A stretch of DNA of 7,018 bases, taken from JAPLLS01 sp041309145 (lineage in GTDB: Bacteria; Omnitrophota; Gorgyraeia; Gygaellales; Profunditerraquicolaceae). Position 1 is the first letter of the stretch; each line of letters starts with the position of its first letter. Positions 1 to 6,421 of the stretch are shown piece after piece. The position numbers and the translations under genes were made by a program. The DNA lies in NCBI GenBank assembly GCA_041309145.1, contig JBFZAG010000140.1:1-7018 (forward strand), in the 5' to 3' direction. The notes below the pieces were generated by a model that had not been told where the DNA came from, ran no database searches, and saw only the letters and a list, made by a program, of their open reading frames with translations.

Positions 1-770
1 AGATCTAGGTCCGGGATAGCCTCGTAAGGGATCTGGTTGAAATAGCCGGTGTGCTTTTTGGGCATGATCCAGATCTCGAAAGGAAAGCGGGAAACAAAAG
101 GGCAAAAAGCGAAAAAGTTCTTGTTCTCGATTATCACCCTCTCTTTTTCCTGCAGTTCCTGGCGGATCATGTCGCAGAAGATGCAGCGCTCGCGGTATTC
201 AAAATAATTCTGGGCTCCGATTATCTCTTCTTTGACGTTCTTGGGCACCATGGGCAGGGCGATAATCTGGGTATGCGGATGCTCCAAAGAAGCTCCCGCG
301 GAAACCCCGTAATTCTTGAAGATCATGATATATTTGAACCTGCGGTCCCTTTCCAGGTCAAGCGTGCGCTGGCAATAAAAATGGATGACGCTGGTCATTT
401 CCTGGGTGGTCAGGTCCGAAAGGTCCTTATCGTGATAGGGGGTCTCAATGACCAGTTCATGCGCGCCCACTCCGTTGGAAAGATCATAGATCCCCAACCC
501 CCTCCTGTCCAGCTCGCCCTCGATCTGCAAAGCGGGAAATTTGTTGGGGATGACCCTGACCTGCCAACCCGGTGAATTTGCCGGAGTGCTGGCATCGCGC
601 AGAGAAACTATTTCCGGCGGGGTCTGGGCTTCATTGCCGTAGCAGAACGGGCAAGTAGGGCTCTTTCCGCCTTTAGGCGTCTCGTGGTCATAATCCCCGG
701 GCTTCAACGGGTCATCGGTATTTACGATCACCCACCTGCCGCCTATAGGATCTCTTCTTAATTCCGACAT
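1..770 (-). CDS. galT: Galactose-1-phosphate uridylyltransferase (second tandem copy, 3' end beyond window)
   Basis: GalT moves UMP between UDP-glucose and galactose-1-phosphate (Leloir pathway, cytoplasm), feeding UDP-sugars for envelope glycans. I translated it by hand from the ATG at 770; the frame stays open for 256 codons to the window edge. Residues 1-16 carry the family start (SELRRDPIGGRWVIV). Cys40 and Cys43 (CPFC), His113 and His164 match the zinc ligands, and HPHTQ at 164-168 places the nucleophilic His at 166. The second HIT-like half begins with ERCIFC (about 194-199) and FPFEIW (229-234); the C-terminal third lies outside. The start is set by an AAGG Shine-Dalgarno overlapping the TAA of the upstream paralogue, 12 bp away, so the two genes are surely cotranscribed. 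Odd: the usual N-terminal E/R-A-x-R-P segment is replaced by DDPLKP at about 19-24. It is about 53% identical to its neighbour by hand alignment. A related nucleotidyltransferase such as an ADP-glucose phosphorylase-like GalT cannot be excluded. Confidence 0.9.
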   Translation of the reverse strand, partial: MSELRRDPIGGRWVIVNTDDPLKPGDYDHETPKGGKSPTCPFCYGNEAQTPPEIVSLRDASTPANSPGWQVRVIPNKFPALQIEGELDRRGLGIYDLSNGVGAHELVIETPYHDKDLSDLTTQEMTSVIHFYCQRTLDLERDRRFKYIMIFKNYGVSAGASLEHPHTQIIALPMVPKNVKEEIIGAQNYFEYRERCIFCDMIRQELQEKERVIIENKNFFAFCPFVSRFPFEIWIMPKKHTGYFNQIPYEAIPDLD

Positions 771-782
771 TGATCTTGCCTT

Positions 783-1811
783 TTATTTTATGGAAACTTC
801 CTTGAGGAATTTCGAGGCCGCCTCGGGCGTGACCGGGCAAATATAAAACCCCGTTCCCCACTCGAATCCCGCCATCCGGGTCAGCCGGGGAGTTATTTCA
901 ATATGCCAGTGAAAATCCTCGTTGATCGTCTTCCAATACCCCAGCTTCTGCCTGCGAAAAGGCGCGGTATGGATAATGTAATTATACGGCGGGTCATTCA
1001 GTCCGACTTTAAGTTTCAACAGGACCTGTTTGAGGATCTTGGAGAGGTTTTTGCGCTCTTCTCCGGACAAAGAAACGAAATCGCAGGAATGTTTTTTCGG
1101 CAAAACCCAGACCTCGAAAGGAAAGCGGGAAGCAAAAGGCACCACCGCGATAAATCCGTCGATTTCCAGGATCAGCCGGTCTTTTTGAGCAAGCTCCTGC
1201 TTTATCAGGTCGCAAAAAATGCATCTTTCGTGATATTCGAAATATTCATGCGCCCCGACTAATTCCTCTTTGACCCGCTTGGGGTTGATCGGCATGGCGA
1301 TGATCTGGGAGCGGGCGTGTTTTACCCTTCCTCCGCCGGCGCTAAAACCGTAATTTTTGAAGACCAGGACATATTTAAAACGCTGGTCTTTTTCCAGGTC
1401 CTGGATCCGGTCTATATAGCAGGTCATTACGTTGGCGATCTGATCTTCCGAGAGATCGGCCATGTTGCCGATATGCTGGTTGGTCTCCACCACTATTTCG
1501 TGGGCTCCGACCCCGCTCATAAGGTCGTAAAGGCCTTTGCCCTGGCGCTCCAGGTCGCCTTCGATCTTTAGAAAAGGGGTCTGGCTGGGAACGACCCTGA
1601 GATCCCAACCCGGCATGTTTTTAGGGGTGTTTCTGGGCCTTATCGCGTAGACCTCCGAAGGGGTTTGAGCCTCAGCGCCTTCGCAAAAAGGACAGGGCTT
1701 TTCAACCACGTTTTCCTGCTGAGTATTGGAAAACTGGTCAGGCCGCCTGGCCCGTTCCGTGGCGACTATCACCCATCTTCCGATGATCGGATCTTTTCTT
1801 AATTCCGGCAT
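783..1811 (-). CDS. GalT paralogue with Arg in place of the catalytic histidine
   Basis: This is a member of the galactose-1-phosphate uridylyltransferase family, full length at 342 residues (E. coli GalT is about 348). The N-terminal half has PELRKDPIIGRWVIV, then ERARRP (19-24), CPFC (zinc Cys40, Cys43) and His113. The second half has ERCIFC (195-200), FPFEVW, His281, the HWH pair (301, 303) and a GFEWGTG tail, all usual for the family. The key departure is at 165-169: the sequence reads HARSQ where the family has HPHxQ, so the uridylylated His is Arg167 (codon CGC, one transition from CAC). Zinc and second-half metal ligands remain, so the protein is probably folded but may not catalyse alone. 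The start at 1811 aligns exactly with the start of the downstream paralogue and with family N-termini; an in-frame ATG at 1832 would add seven residues (MIIQKEK). Neither start has a strong Shine-Dalgarno. It is first in a two-gene unit, under the promoter at 1855-1883. Function is uncertain: pseudoenzyme partner, altered activity, or regulator. Confidence 0.88.
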   Translation of the reverse strand: MPELRKDPIIGRWVIVATERARRPDQFSNTQQENVVEKPCPFCEGAEAQTPSEVYAIRPRNTPKNMPGWDLRVVPSQTPFLKIEGDLERQGKGLYDLMSGVGAHEIVVETNQHIGNMADLSEDQIANVMTCYIDRIQDLEKDQRFKYVLVFKNYGFSAGGGRVKHARSQIIAMPINPKRVKEELVGAHEYFEYHERCIFCDLIKQELAQKDRLILEIDGFIAVVPFASRFPFEVWVLPKKHSCDFVSLSGEERKNLSKILKQVLLKLKVGLNDPPYNYIIHTAPFRRQKLGYWKTINEDFHWHIEITPRLTRMAGFEWGTGFYICPVTPEAASKFLKEVSIK

Positions 1812-1854
1812 TTTTTCTTTCTGGATTATCATTTAAGTGCTCACTAAATAAAGG

Positions 1855-1883
1855 ATTATACCATAACTAACCCTTAATGCAAA
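1855..1883 (-). promoter_or_regulatory. Extended -10 promoter for the galT pair
   Basis: Read on the minus strand, 1863-1855 spell TGGTATAAT, a perfect TATAAT hexamer with the TGn extension. A 17-nt spacer upstream leads to TTTGCA at 1883-1878, which matches 4 of 6 positions of TTGACA. Transcription would begin near 1848, giving a leader of about 37 nt to the ATG at 1811 (about 16 nt to the alternative ATG at 1832). It points only into the galT pair. The -35 box lies 12 bp from the edge of the 26-bp inverted repeat. This is a sigma-70-type inference from sequence alone. Confidence 0.6.
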
Positions 1884-1895
1884 TCATTTTTAAGC

Positions 1896-1967
1896 AAATA
1901 AAGGGGACGTTTCTATTTATTCCGATCGGTTCCTTATGGAAAATAAATAGAAACGTCCCCTTTATTT
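1896..1967. repeat. Perfect 26-bp inverted repeat with structured 20-nt centre (REP/RAYT-like element)
   Basis: The arms at 1896-1921 and 1942-1967 are exact reverse complements over 26 bp, with core AAAGGGGACGTTTCTATTT. Pairing continues imperfectly at the outer foot (1892-1894 with 1969-1971, after a C/A mismatch). The 20-nt centre splits into CCGATCGG (1922-1929), itself a palindrome, and TTCC-TTAT-GGAA (1930-1941), a small stem-loop, so one strand could fold into a branched hairpin. AAAGGGGAC-type palindromes are, from memory, often dispersed in genomes carrying IS200/RAYT-type Y1 transposases; no transposase gene is visible here and no GTAG-type foot is seen, so the assignment is inference. 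It lies just after fmt and before the galT promoter and may also act as a transcript 3'-end stem. Confidence 0.75.
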
Positions 1968-1986
1968 ACTTTATTTACTTTATTTA
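1960..1986. repeat. Three exact tandem copies of the 9-mer CTTTATTTA
   Basis: CTTTATTTA occurs at 1960-1968, 1969-1977 and 1978-1986 with no mismatch and no gap. The innermost copy overlaps the outer end of the right arm of the inverted repeat. The outermost copy contains the fmt stop codon (TAA at 1986-1984 on the minus strand). The left side of the palindrome has only one imperfect complement (CAAATAAAG at 1895-1903), and an exact complement (TAAATAAAG) recurs at 1845-1853. This looks like slippage or target-proximal amplification at one foot of the element. Confidence 0.7.
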
Positions 1987-2922
1987 TCCCAGGATTTCCC
2001 CGGGCTCGATCTTATTGCCGCTTAAGAATTCCTGGGCCGCAAGCCTGCCCTTGCCTTCCAGCTGCACTTCCTGCAAGGATAAATAGCCGTTTCCCGTGGC
2101 CACAAATATGCCCTTCTCCGAGACTGCCAGGATCTTGCCGGGAACGATTTCCCCGGACTGAGGCACTCCCCATTCCAAACGGGTCTTATAAATTTTAAGG
2201 ATCCTGTTGTTATGCTTGGTAAATGCGCTAGACCAGTTGACGCAACCGCGGACCAGATTATGGATTTTCTCCGCCGGCTTGTACCAGTCGATCTTGGCCG
2301 CGCCGGTACTGAGTTTTGGCGCCACGGTCGAAATGCCGTCGTCTTGGGGAATAAGCTCGAACTTTCCGGATTCGATGAGATCTACGGCTTTTAATAACAA
2401 ACCCGCGCAATCTTCGGAAAGCTTTCCCTCCATTGTCAGGGCGTCATCATCCGGGCTTATCGGTATCTGGCTTTGCAGAATGATCGGGCCGGCGTCCATT
2501 CTGGGAACAACCTTCATTACCGTGTTGCCGGTCAAACGGTCCCCGTTGATGATCGCCCAGTTGATCGGAGCCGCGCCACGGTATTTAGGCAAAAGCGAAG
2601 CGTGGACATTGATCGGCATGATCGAAGGAATGCTTAAAACCTCAGGAGAAAATTTCTGGCCGTAAGCGATGATCACGAAAAGGTCCGAATCGTGTTTTTT
2701 GATGATTTCGACCGCTTCGGGAGAGTTTATATCTTCGGGCTGAAAGATTTCGAGCTTGGCCTGCTCAGCCAACTCTTTGATCTGGGTGCCGCCCAATTTC
2801 ATTCCCCGGCCCTGAAGCTTGTCGGGCTGGGTCACCACCAAAGGAATCTCATAACAGGCCGCGATCAGCTTTTTTAAAGCCGGATAACCGAATTTTGAAC
2901 TGCCGAAAAACATGATCTTCAT
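1984..2922 (-). CDS. fmt: Methionyl-tRNA formyltransferase
   Basis: Fmt transfers a formyl group from 10-formyltetrahydrofolate to the amino group of initiator Met-tRNA in the cytoplasm, preparing it for translation initiation. The 312-residue product matches the usual length (about 310-315). The N-terminal formyltransferase domain starts MKIMFFGSSKFG and carries TQPDKLQGRG (31-40), the folate-binding and catalytic stretch NVHASLLPKYRGAAP (105-119), and MDAGPI (142-147). Asn105, His107 and Asp143 correspond to the catalytic triad. The C-terminal tRNA-binding OB-like domain begins near 205 and ends with the expected NKIEPGEILG. The start at 2922 is favoured over an in-frame ATG 13 codons upstream because AAAAGGA sits 6 nt before it and homologues begin at this position. 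It follows priA by 13 bp, so the Shine-Dalgarno abuts the priA stop. The stop codon lies inside a tandem repeat unit of the downstream element. A def gene, often found between priA and fmt, is absent. Confidence 0.96.
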   Translation of the reverse strand: MKIMFFGSSKFGYPALKKLIAACYEIPLVVTQPDKLQGRGMKLGGTQIKELAEQAKLEIFQPEDINSPEAVEIIKKHDSDLFVIIAYGQKFSPEVLSIPSIMPINVHASLLPKYRGAAPINWAIINGDRLTGNTVMKVVPRMDAGPIILQSQIPISPDDDALTMEGKLSEDCAGLLLKAVDLIESGKFELIPQDDGISTVAPKLSTGAAKIDWYKPAEKIHNLVRGCVNWSSAFTKHNNRILKIYKTRLEWGVPQSGEIVPGKILAVSEKGIFVATGNGYLSLQEVQLEGKGRLAAQEFLSGNKIEPGEILG

Positions 2923-2928
2923 TATTAA

Positions 2929-2935
2929 TCCTTTT
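2929..2935 (-). promoter_or_regulatory. Ribosome binding site that fixes the fmt start
   Basis: AAAAGGA at 2935-2929 precedes the ATG at 2922 by a 6-nt spacer and directly abuts the priA stop codon (2938-2936). It supports the start at MKIMFFG rather than the longer reading from 2961, which would run back into priA. Confidence 0.75.
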
Positions 2936-4777
2936 TTAAACGGGGTCCACGTCCACCGCAACTATTATACCCGATTGCCGGAAATCTTTTAAGTTAATTT
3001 TCAGGAATTTGTTCAAGTGAGCGACGTTAGCCGCGGCGATCAGGATCACCCAGTAGTAATTGCCCCGCAGTTTGGCCGGCTGGCCGGGATTAACGGAGAT
3101 CATCTCTACTCCTTTAGGAACTCCTGCTGAGCTGAGTTTTTGAAATAATTTTCCGCAGGCCGCTTCCACTTTGGCCTCGGTTTTGCCCCTTATTCTGAGC
3201 TGGCAGAAACTGCGGCAGGGTGGGAATTTGACCTGGCGGCGAGATTTTAATTCTTCATCGTAGAAAATATTGGCATCCTTCCTGGCGATAGCCTGAAAAC
3301 AAAAGTGGCTGGACAAACTGGTCTGGACGAACATCTGCTTGCCGGTGATGGCCAATAATCCCAACAGCACGGCAAAAGCCTTTTCCGACGCCCGGAAATC
3401 GACGTGATTCAGGGAATTATCGATGCCCAGCACCGCGGTCAGTTCGAAAGTAAAATCAACGTGGCGGATGATCCCCTGGGTGGAGATAAAAATATCCGCT
3501 TCTTCTTTTTTGGGGATCTGGTCGCTTTCGATCCTTTTGATCCTGGCCTGGGGGAATATCCTGGCCAGCTCGCTTTCCACTTTCTCCGTGCCGGCTCCGG
3601 AAAATTTAATATAGCCGGAATTGCAAGATGGGCAGATCTTCGGAGGGGCGATCTTATAACTGCAATAATTGCAGCTTAGAATATTCCGGTCAAAAAAATA
3701 GACCAGGTTGGTGTTGCAGCGCGGGCATTTCAAAGTTTTGCCGCAAGTGGAACAAACAGCTGCCGTGGCAAAGCCTTTGCGGTTCAAAAACAAAAGCGCC
3801 TTGCCTTTTGCCGCTAAAACCTCGGCCAGGCTGTCCTGCAAAAGCCGGGAAAGAATAATATTTTTTTTCTTGTTCAGAAACGGCAGGTTTTTCATATCCA
3901 CAATTCTTATTTCCGGATATGCTTCCTGGCGCGGGAGAAGCCGAAATTCAAATTTTTTGGTCCGGGCTGAATTAATCGCTTCCAAAGAAAGCGCAGTCCC
4001 CCCCAGGATGATCCGGGCATTTTCCAGCTCCGCTCTCATCAGCGCGACCTGGCGGCCGTGGTAATGGGGGACCTGGTCCTGCTTGTAAGCCGGGTCCATT
4101 TCTTCATCGACGATAACAAGCCCCAGTCCGGCCATGGGCGCAAAAACCGAAGAACGGGTGCCGACTACCACTTTGACCTGGCCGTTCTTGACCTTGAGCC
4201 ACTCTTCTATTTCGTTAGGCTGTTGGCGGAAAGAAGTTTCGCTGGCCAGACCGGTTTTTTCAACGATCTCCTGCCTGGCCTTTAAAACCAGGTCCTTATC
4301 CGCGACCAGCACGATAACCGATCTTCCGGAGTCGAGAGTTTCTTTGATCTCGCGGCAGTAAACCTCCCAGCGAAATTTCGGGTTTAGATCAAGCAGGACC
4401 AGCCCGGAGAACTGAGTCCCAAAACCAGGTTTAAGCTCCGCCAAACCGGGCAAAGGCTTTCCTTTTCTTATGGGATCCGGCAAACTGGCGCTGATCGCTT
4501 CTCCCCAGCTGCAGCAATAATAATCCGCGAGCATCCGGGTAAGCTTGAGCATTTGCTGGTCCAATACCGGCACCGGGTCAACTAATTTTATGATGGGTTT
4601 TATCCGCGGGATTTCCGACTGGCTGGCGGTTTCGACGATATAGCCGATCTCTTTTTTGCCCCGTAAATTCACCCAGGCCCGCATTCCCGGCGTGTCGTTT
4701 TTCTCTTCTTCCTCTGGGACAAGATAATCGAACGGCCCGGCGACAGGCAGAGCTAAAACGACCTTAGCGTAAAGCAC
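2936..4777 (-). CDS. priA: Primosomal protein N' (PriA), apparently helicase-inactive
   Basis: PriA recognises stalled or repaired forks and starts reloading of the replicative helicase. The 613-residue product is short against about 730 for E. coli. The N-terminal fork-binding domain is present (YAKVVLALPVAGPFDYLVPE, 3-22). The helicase core can be followed by its surroundings (GTRSSVFAP 206-214, VIVDEE 221-226) but its motifs are degraded. The Walker A position (about 129-140) reads LDLNPKFRWEVY, the DEEH box reads DEEM (224-227), motif III reads GGTAL (259-263), the motif V region (about 431-447) is unrecognisable, and the arginine-rich motif VI after DFRASEK (460-466) is replaced by GLLAITGK. 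All eight zinc cysteines survive (342, 345, 351, 354, 369, 372, 382, 385), as do the C-terminal GNYYWVIL (572-579) and VDVDPV. It starts at GTG, 14 nt inside the preceding gene. Helicase-less PriA homologues are known in mycobacteria, so a structural restart role without ATP-driven unwinding is likely. Confidence 0.9.
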   Translation of the reverse strand: MLYAKVVLALPVAGPFDYLVPEEEEKNDTPGMRAWVNLRGKKEIGYIVETASQSEIPRIKPIIKLVDPVPVLDQQMLKLTRMLADYYCCSWGEAISASLPDPIRKGKPLPGLAELKPGFGTQFSGLVLLDLNPKFRWEVYCREIKETLDSGRSVIVLVADKDLVLKARQEIVEKTGLASETSFRQQPNEIEEWLKVKNGQVKVVVGTRSSVFAPMAGLGLVIVDEEMDPAYKQDQVPHYHGRQVALMRAELENARIILGGTALSLEAINSARTKKFEFRLLPRQEAYPEIRIVDMKNLPFLNKKKNIILSRLLQDSLAEVLAAKGKALLFLNRKGFATAAVCSTCGKTLKCPRCNTNLVYFFDRNILSCNYCSYKIAPPKICPSCNSGYIKFSGAGTEKVESELARIFPQARIKRIESDQIPKKEEADIFISTQGIIRHVDFTFELTAVLGIDNSLNHVDFRASEKAFAVLLGLLAITGKQMFVQTSLSSHFCFQAIARKDANIFYDEELKSRRQVKFPPCRSFCQLRIRGKTEAKVEAACGKLFQKLSSAGVPKGVEMISVNPGQPAKLRGNYYWVILIAAANVAHLNKFLKINLKDFRQSGIIVAVDVDPV

Positions 4778-5855
4778 TGTAGATCTCCTCCGCGGCGCGG
4801 GGTTTGCGCATCCGGCTGATCCGCTCCCGGATGGCTTTGAGCTTTTGGGGAGAATTCAGGTATTCTTGGACTATTTCCCGTACTTTTCCGGCGTTATTGG
4901 CTCTGGAGCCGATGCCGTATTGAGCGAGGATCCGGATATTCTGGGCTTCCTGTCCGGGAATTTCCGAGATAAAAATTGGGGCCAGCTCCATGGCCAGCAG
5001 TTCCGCTATGCTTAAGCCGCCGGGCTTGGTCACGATAACATCCGCCATTGCCATCAGCTCGTCAATATTATCCACAAAACCGAAAACTTTGACCCCGGGA
5101 TGATTTTTAGCCTTGAGCCGTTTGAAAAGTTTCTCGTTTTTAGCGCAGACAGCCAGGATCTGGACCTGGCCGCGCAATAAGTCCACGATCTGTTCGATCG
5201 GCCCGATGCCGAAAGAGCCGGTAACGATAAGCACGGTGAATTTCCCCGGGTCCAGATCGAATTTTAGCCGGAGACCAGCCTTGTCAAACCCTCCTGAGAA
5301 CTTAGGATCAACCGGGATCCCGGTGACCCTGATCTTTTCCTGGGCAACGCCCAGTTTGATTAGTTCCTTAAAGCTGGCATCGGAAGCTACCGCGTAAAGG
5401 TCGGTCCGGTCGTAGATCCAAAAAGGATGCACCCCGAAATCAGTGATCACCGTGACTATTTTCGAGGTTATTTTGCCTTTTTTCTTGAGATTGCTGGCGA
5501 TGTTAGAAGCCAGATAATGGGTAGAAATGATCTCGTCGGGATTAGTCTGGATGAGATACTGACGGAAATTCTGGGTGTTCAATTGGTTATGCCAGGTGCG
5601 GACCTGGGTCAAGGCCGGCTGGAGATTTTTCTGGGAAGTAATATGGAACATAAACCTCCAGAGCCACTGGCAGTGTTTGACCATAAAAGAGTATGAGCGG
5701 CTGTAGAAATTGCCGAAAAGAAAATGGCTTTCCTCGAGGACATCGACCAGGACCAGTTCCTGCTCCGGGTTCTTGGAGCGGAAATAATTGAAGAGCGCCT
5801 CGGCTGCTTTGAGATGGCCCGCTCCGGCTGAGGTGCAGGCAATGACTGTTTTCAT
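4764..5855 (-). CDS. MGDG-synthase/UgtP-type glycolipid glycosyltransferase (GT28-like)
   Basis: The 363-residue protein resembles monogalactosyldiacylglycerol synthase and processive diacylglycerol glucosyltransferases, which move a sugar from a UDP-sugar to diacylglycerol at the inner face of the cytoplasmic membrane; these share the GT-B fold with MurG. The N-terminal acceptor domain opens with VIACTSAGAGHLKAAEAL (4-21), the glycine-rich signature of the family, followed by STHYLAS (111-117) and TDFGVHPFW (138-146). The C-terminal donor domain has TGIPVDPKF (178-186), GSFGIG (213-218), TKPGGLSIAE (276-285) and PGQEAQN (300-306), covering the nucleotide-sugar site. No signal peptide or membrane helix is seen, as expected for a peripheral enzyme. 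It overlaps gmhB by 4 nt (ATGA) and has no Shine-Dalgarno of its own, so it probably depends on coupled re-initiation. Sugar and acceptor cannot be read from sequence; a MurG-like or other lipid acceptor is possible. Confidence 0.85.
   Translation of the reverse strand: MKTVIACTSAGAGHLKAAEALFNYFRSKNPEQELVLVDVLEESHFLFGNFYSRSYSFMVKHCQWLWRFMFHITSQKNLQPALTQVRTWHNQLNTQNFRQYLIQTNPDEIISTHYLASNIASNLKKKGKITSKIVTVITDFGVHPFWIYDRTDLYAVASDASFKELIKLGVAQEKIRVTGIPVDPKFSGGFDKAGLRLKFDLDPGKFTVLIVTGSFGIGPIEQIVDLLRGQVQILAVCAKNEKLFKRLKAKNHPGVKVFGFVDNIDELMAMADVIVTKPGGLSIAELLAMELAPIFISEIPGQEAQNIRILAQYGIGSRANNAGKVREIVQEYLNSPQKLKAIRERISRMRKPRAAEEIYSALR
4785..4790 (-). promoter_or_regulatory. Strong ribosome binding site for the priA GTG start
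   Basis: GAGGAG at 4790-4785 lies 7 nt before GTG at 4777-4775. It is the best Shine-Dalgarno in the window, sits within the end of the preceding glycosyltransferase gene, and decides the non-ATG start. Confidence 0.75.
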
Positions 5856-6421
5856 GAAGAGATGATTATTTGCGCGGCACTGGAAAGGTCGTCGGCTTTA
5901 TAATCGGGGATGCGCACCCAGTGCAGCTGGTTCTGGGGTTTTTCCCTGCCCGAAAATACCAGGATCGTTTTTAATTTCGCGGCTTCCCCGGTCTCCATGT
6001 CGATCATGGAATCTCCGACAAAATAGCTGTTCTGGAAGTCAATTTCAACGCCCTGGTTTTTCAGATCGGAAAAGACTTTGTTAAGCAGCCCGGTTTTGGG
6101 CTTGCGGCAAAGGCAATTTTCATCCCCGCGGTGCGGGCAATAAAAGATCCCCTGGAATTTTACTTTTTCGCCTAATTCCCCGAGCATCTTTTTATCCATA
6201 TCTTCCAGGTCTTTCCTGGAATAAAGCCCTTTGGATACTCCGGCCTGGTTGGAAACCACGAATAATCTGAATCCGGCCGAGGTCAGTTTTTCCAAAGCCA
6301 GCTTGACCCCGGGCAAAAGCTGGAATTCCTCGACCCTGGTCACGTATTTGAAATCCCCGGGATACTTATTGATCACCCCGTCCCGGTCTAAAAAAACAAG
6401 TTTTGCGCTCGGTTTTTCCAT
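5852..6421 (-). CDS. gmhB: D-glycero-D-manno-heptose-1,7-bisphosphate 7-phosphatase
   Basis: GmhB removes the 7-phosphate from heptose bisphosphate in the cytoplasm, a step toward nucleotide-activated heptose for LPS inner core or glycan. The 189-residue protein has all HAD-superfamily motifs. FLDRDGVIN (10-18) carries the nucleophile Asp12 and acid Asp14, VVSNQAGV (55-62) is motif II, CRKPKTG (105-111) supplies the motif III Lys, and FVGDSMID (134-141) holds the Mg2+ aspartates. The structural zinc site CPH...CLC (Cys95, His97, Cys103, Cys105) separates GmhB from other HisB-like phosphatases; its loop is short compared with E. coli. The ATG at 6421 shares one base with the stop of the upstream glycosyltransferase (TAATG), and the 3' end overlaps the next gene by 4 nt, indicating one transcript. 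Whether it prefers the alpha or beta anomer, and so serves GDP- or ADP-heptose, cannot be told. Confidence 0.93.
   Translation of the reverse strand: MEKPSAKLVFLDRDGVINKYPGDFKYVTRVEEFQLLPGVKLALEKLTSAGFRLFVVSNQAGVSKGLYSRKDLEDMDKKMLGELGEKVKFQGIFYCPHRGDENCLCRKPKTGLLNKVFSDLKNQGVEIDFQNSYFVGDSMIDMETGEAAKLKTILVFSGREKPQNQLHWVRIPDYKADDLSSAAQIIISS

Noticed and set aside
51..575. Plus-strand open frames opposite the main genes, for example 51-575, 903-1262 and 2207-2665.
   Set aside because: They lie wholly opposite well-recognised minus-strand genes, show no family motifs, and are the usual antisense shadows.
75..1131. A 19-bp exact match between the two galT copies (75-93 and 1113-1131), possibly gene conversion.
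   Set aside because: It encodes the conserved SRFPFE segment in both proteins; flanking bases diverge at once, so shared protein constraint explains it.
1892..1971. The palindrome as a classical Rho-independent terminator for fmt.
   Set aside because: The stem is AT-rich at both ends, and the sequence after it in the fmt direction (GCTTAAAAATGA) lacks a U tract. A stem that protects or ends the mRNA is possible, but not the standard form.
1960..1986. A short CRISPR-like or iteron array.
   Set aside because: The 9-mers are directly adjacent with no spacers, are few and AT-rich, and no cas or replication-initiator gene is present.
1877..2086. A 69-codon plus-strand frame crossing the palindrome.
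   Set aside because: Its reading comes from the inverted repeat and the antisense of fmt; it has a low-complexity product and no convincing ribosome binding site.
2923..2961. A longer Fmt starting at 2961.
   Set aside because: The extra 13 residues are the antisense-frame reading of the priA end, lack family similarity, and would bypass the clear AAAAGGA site before 2922.
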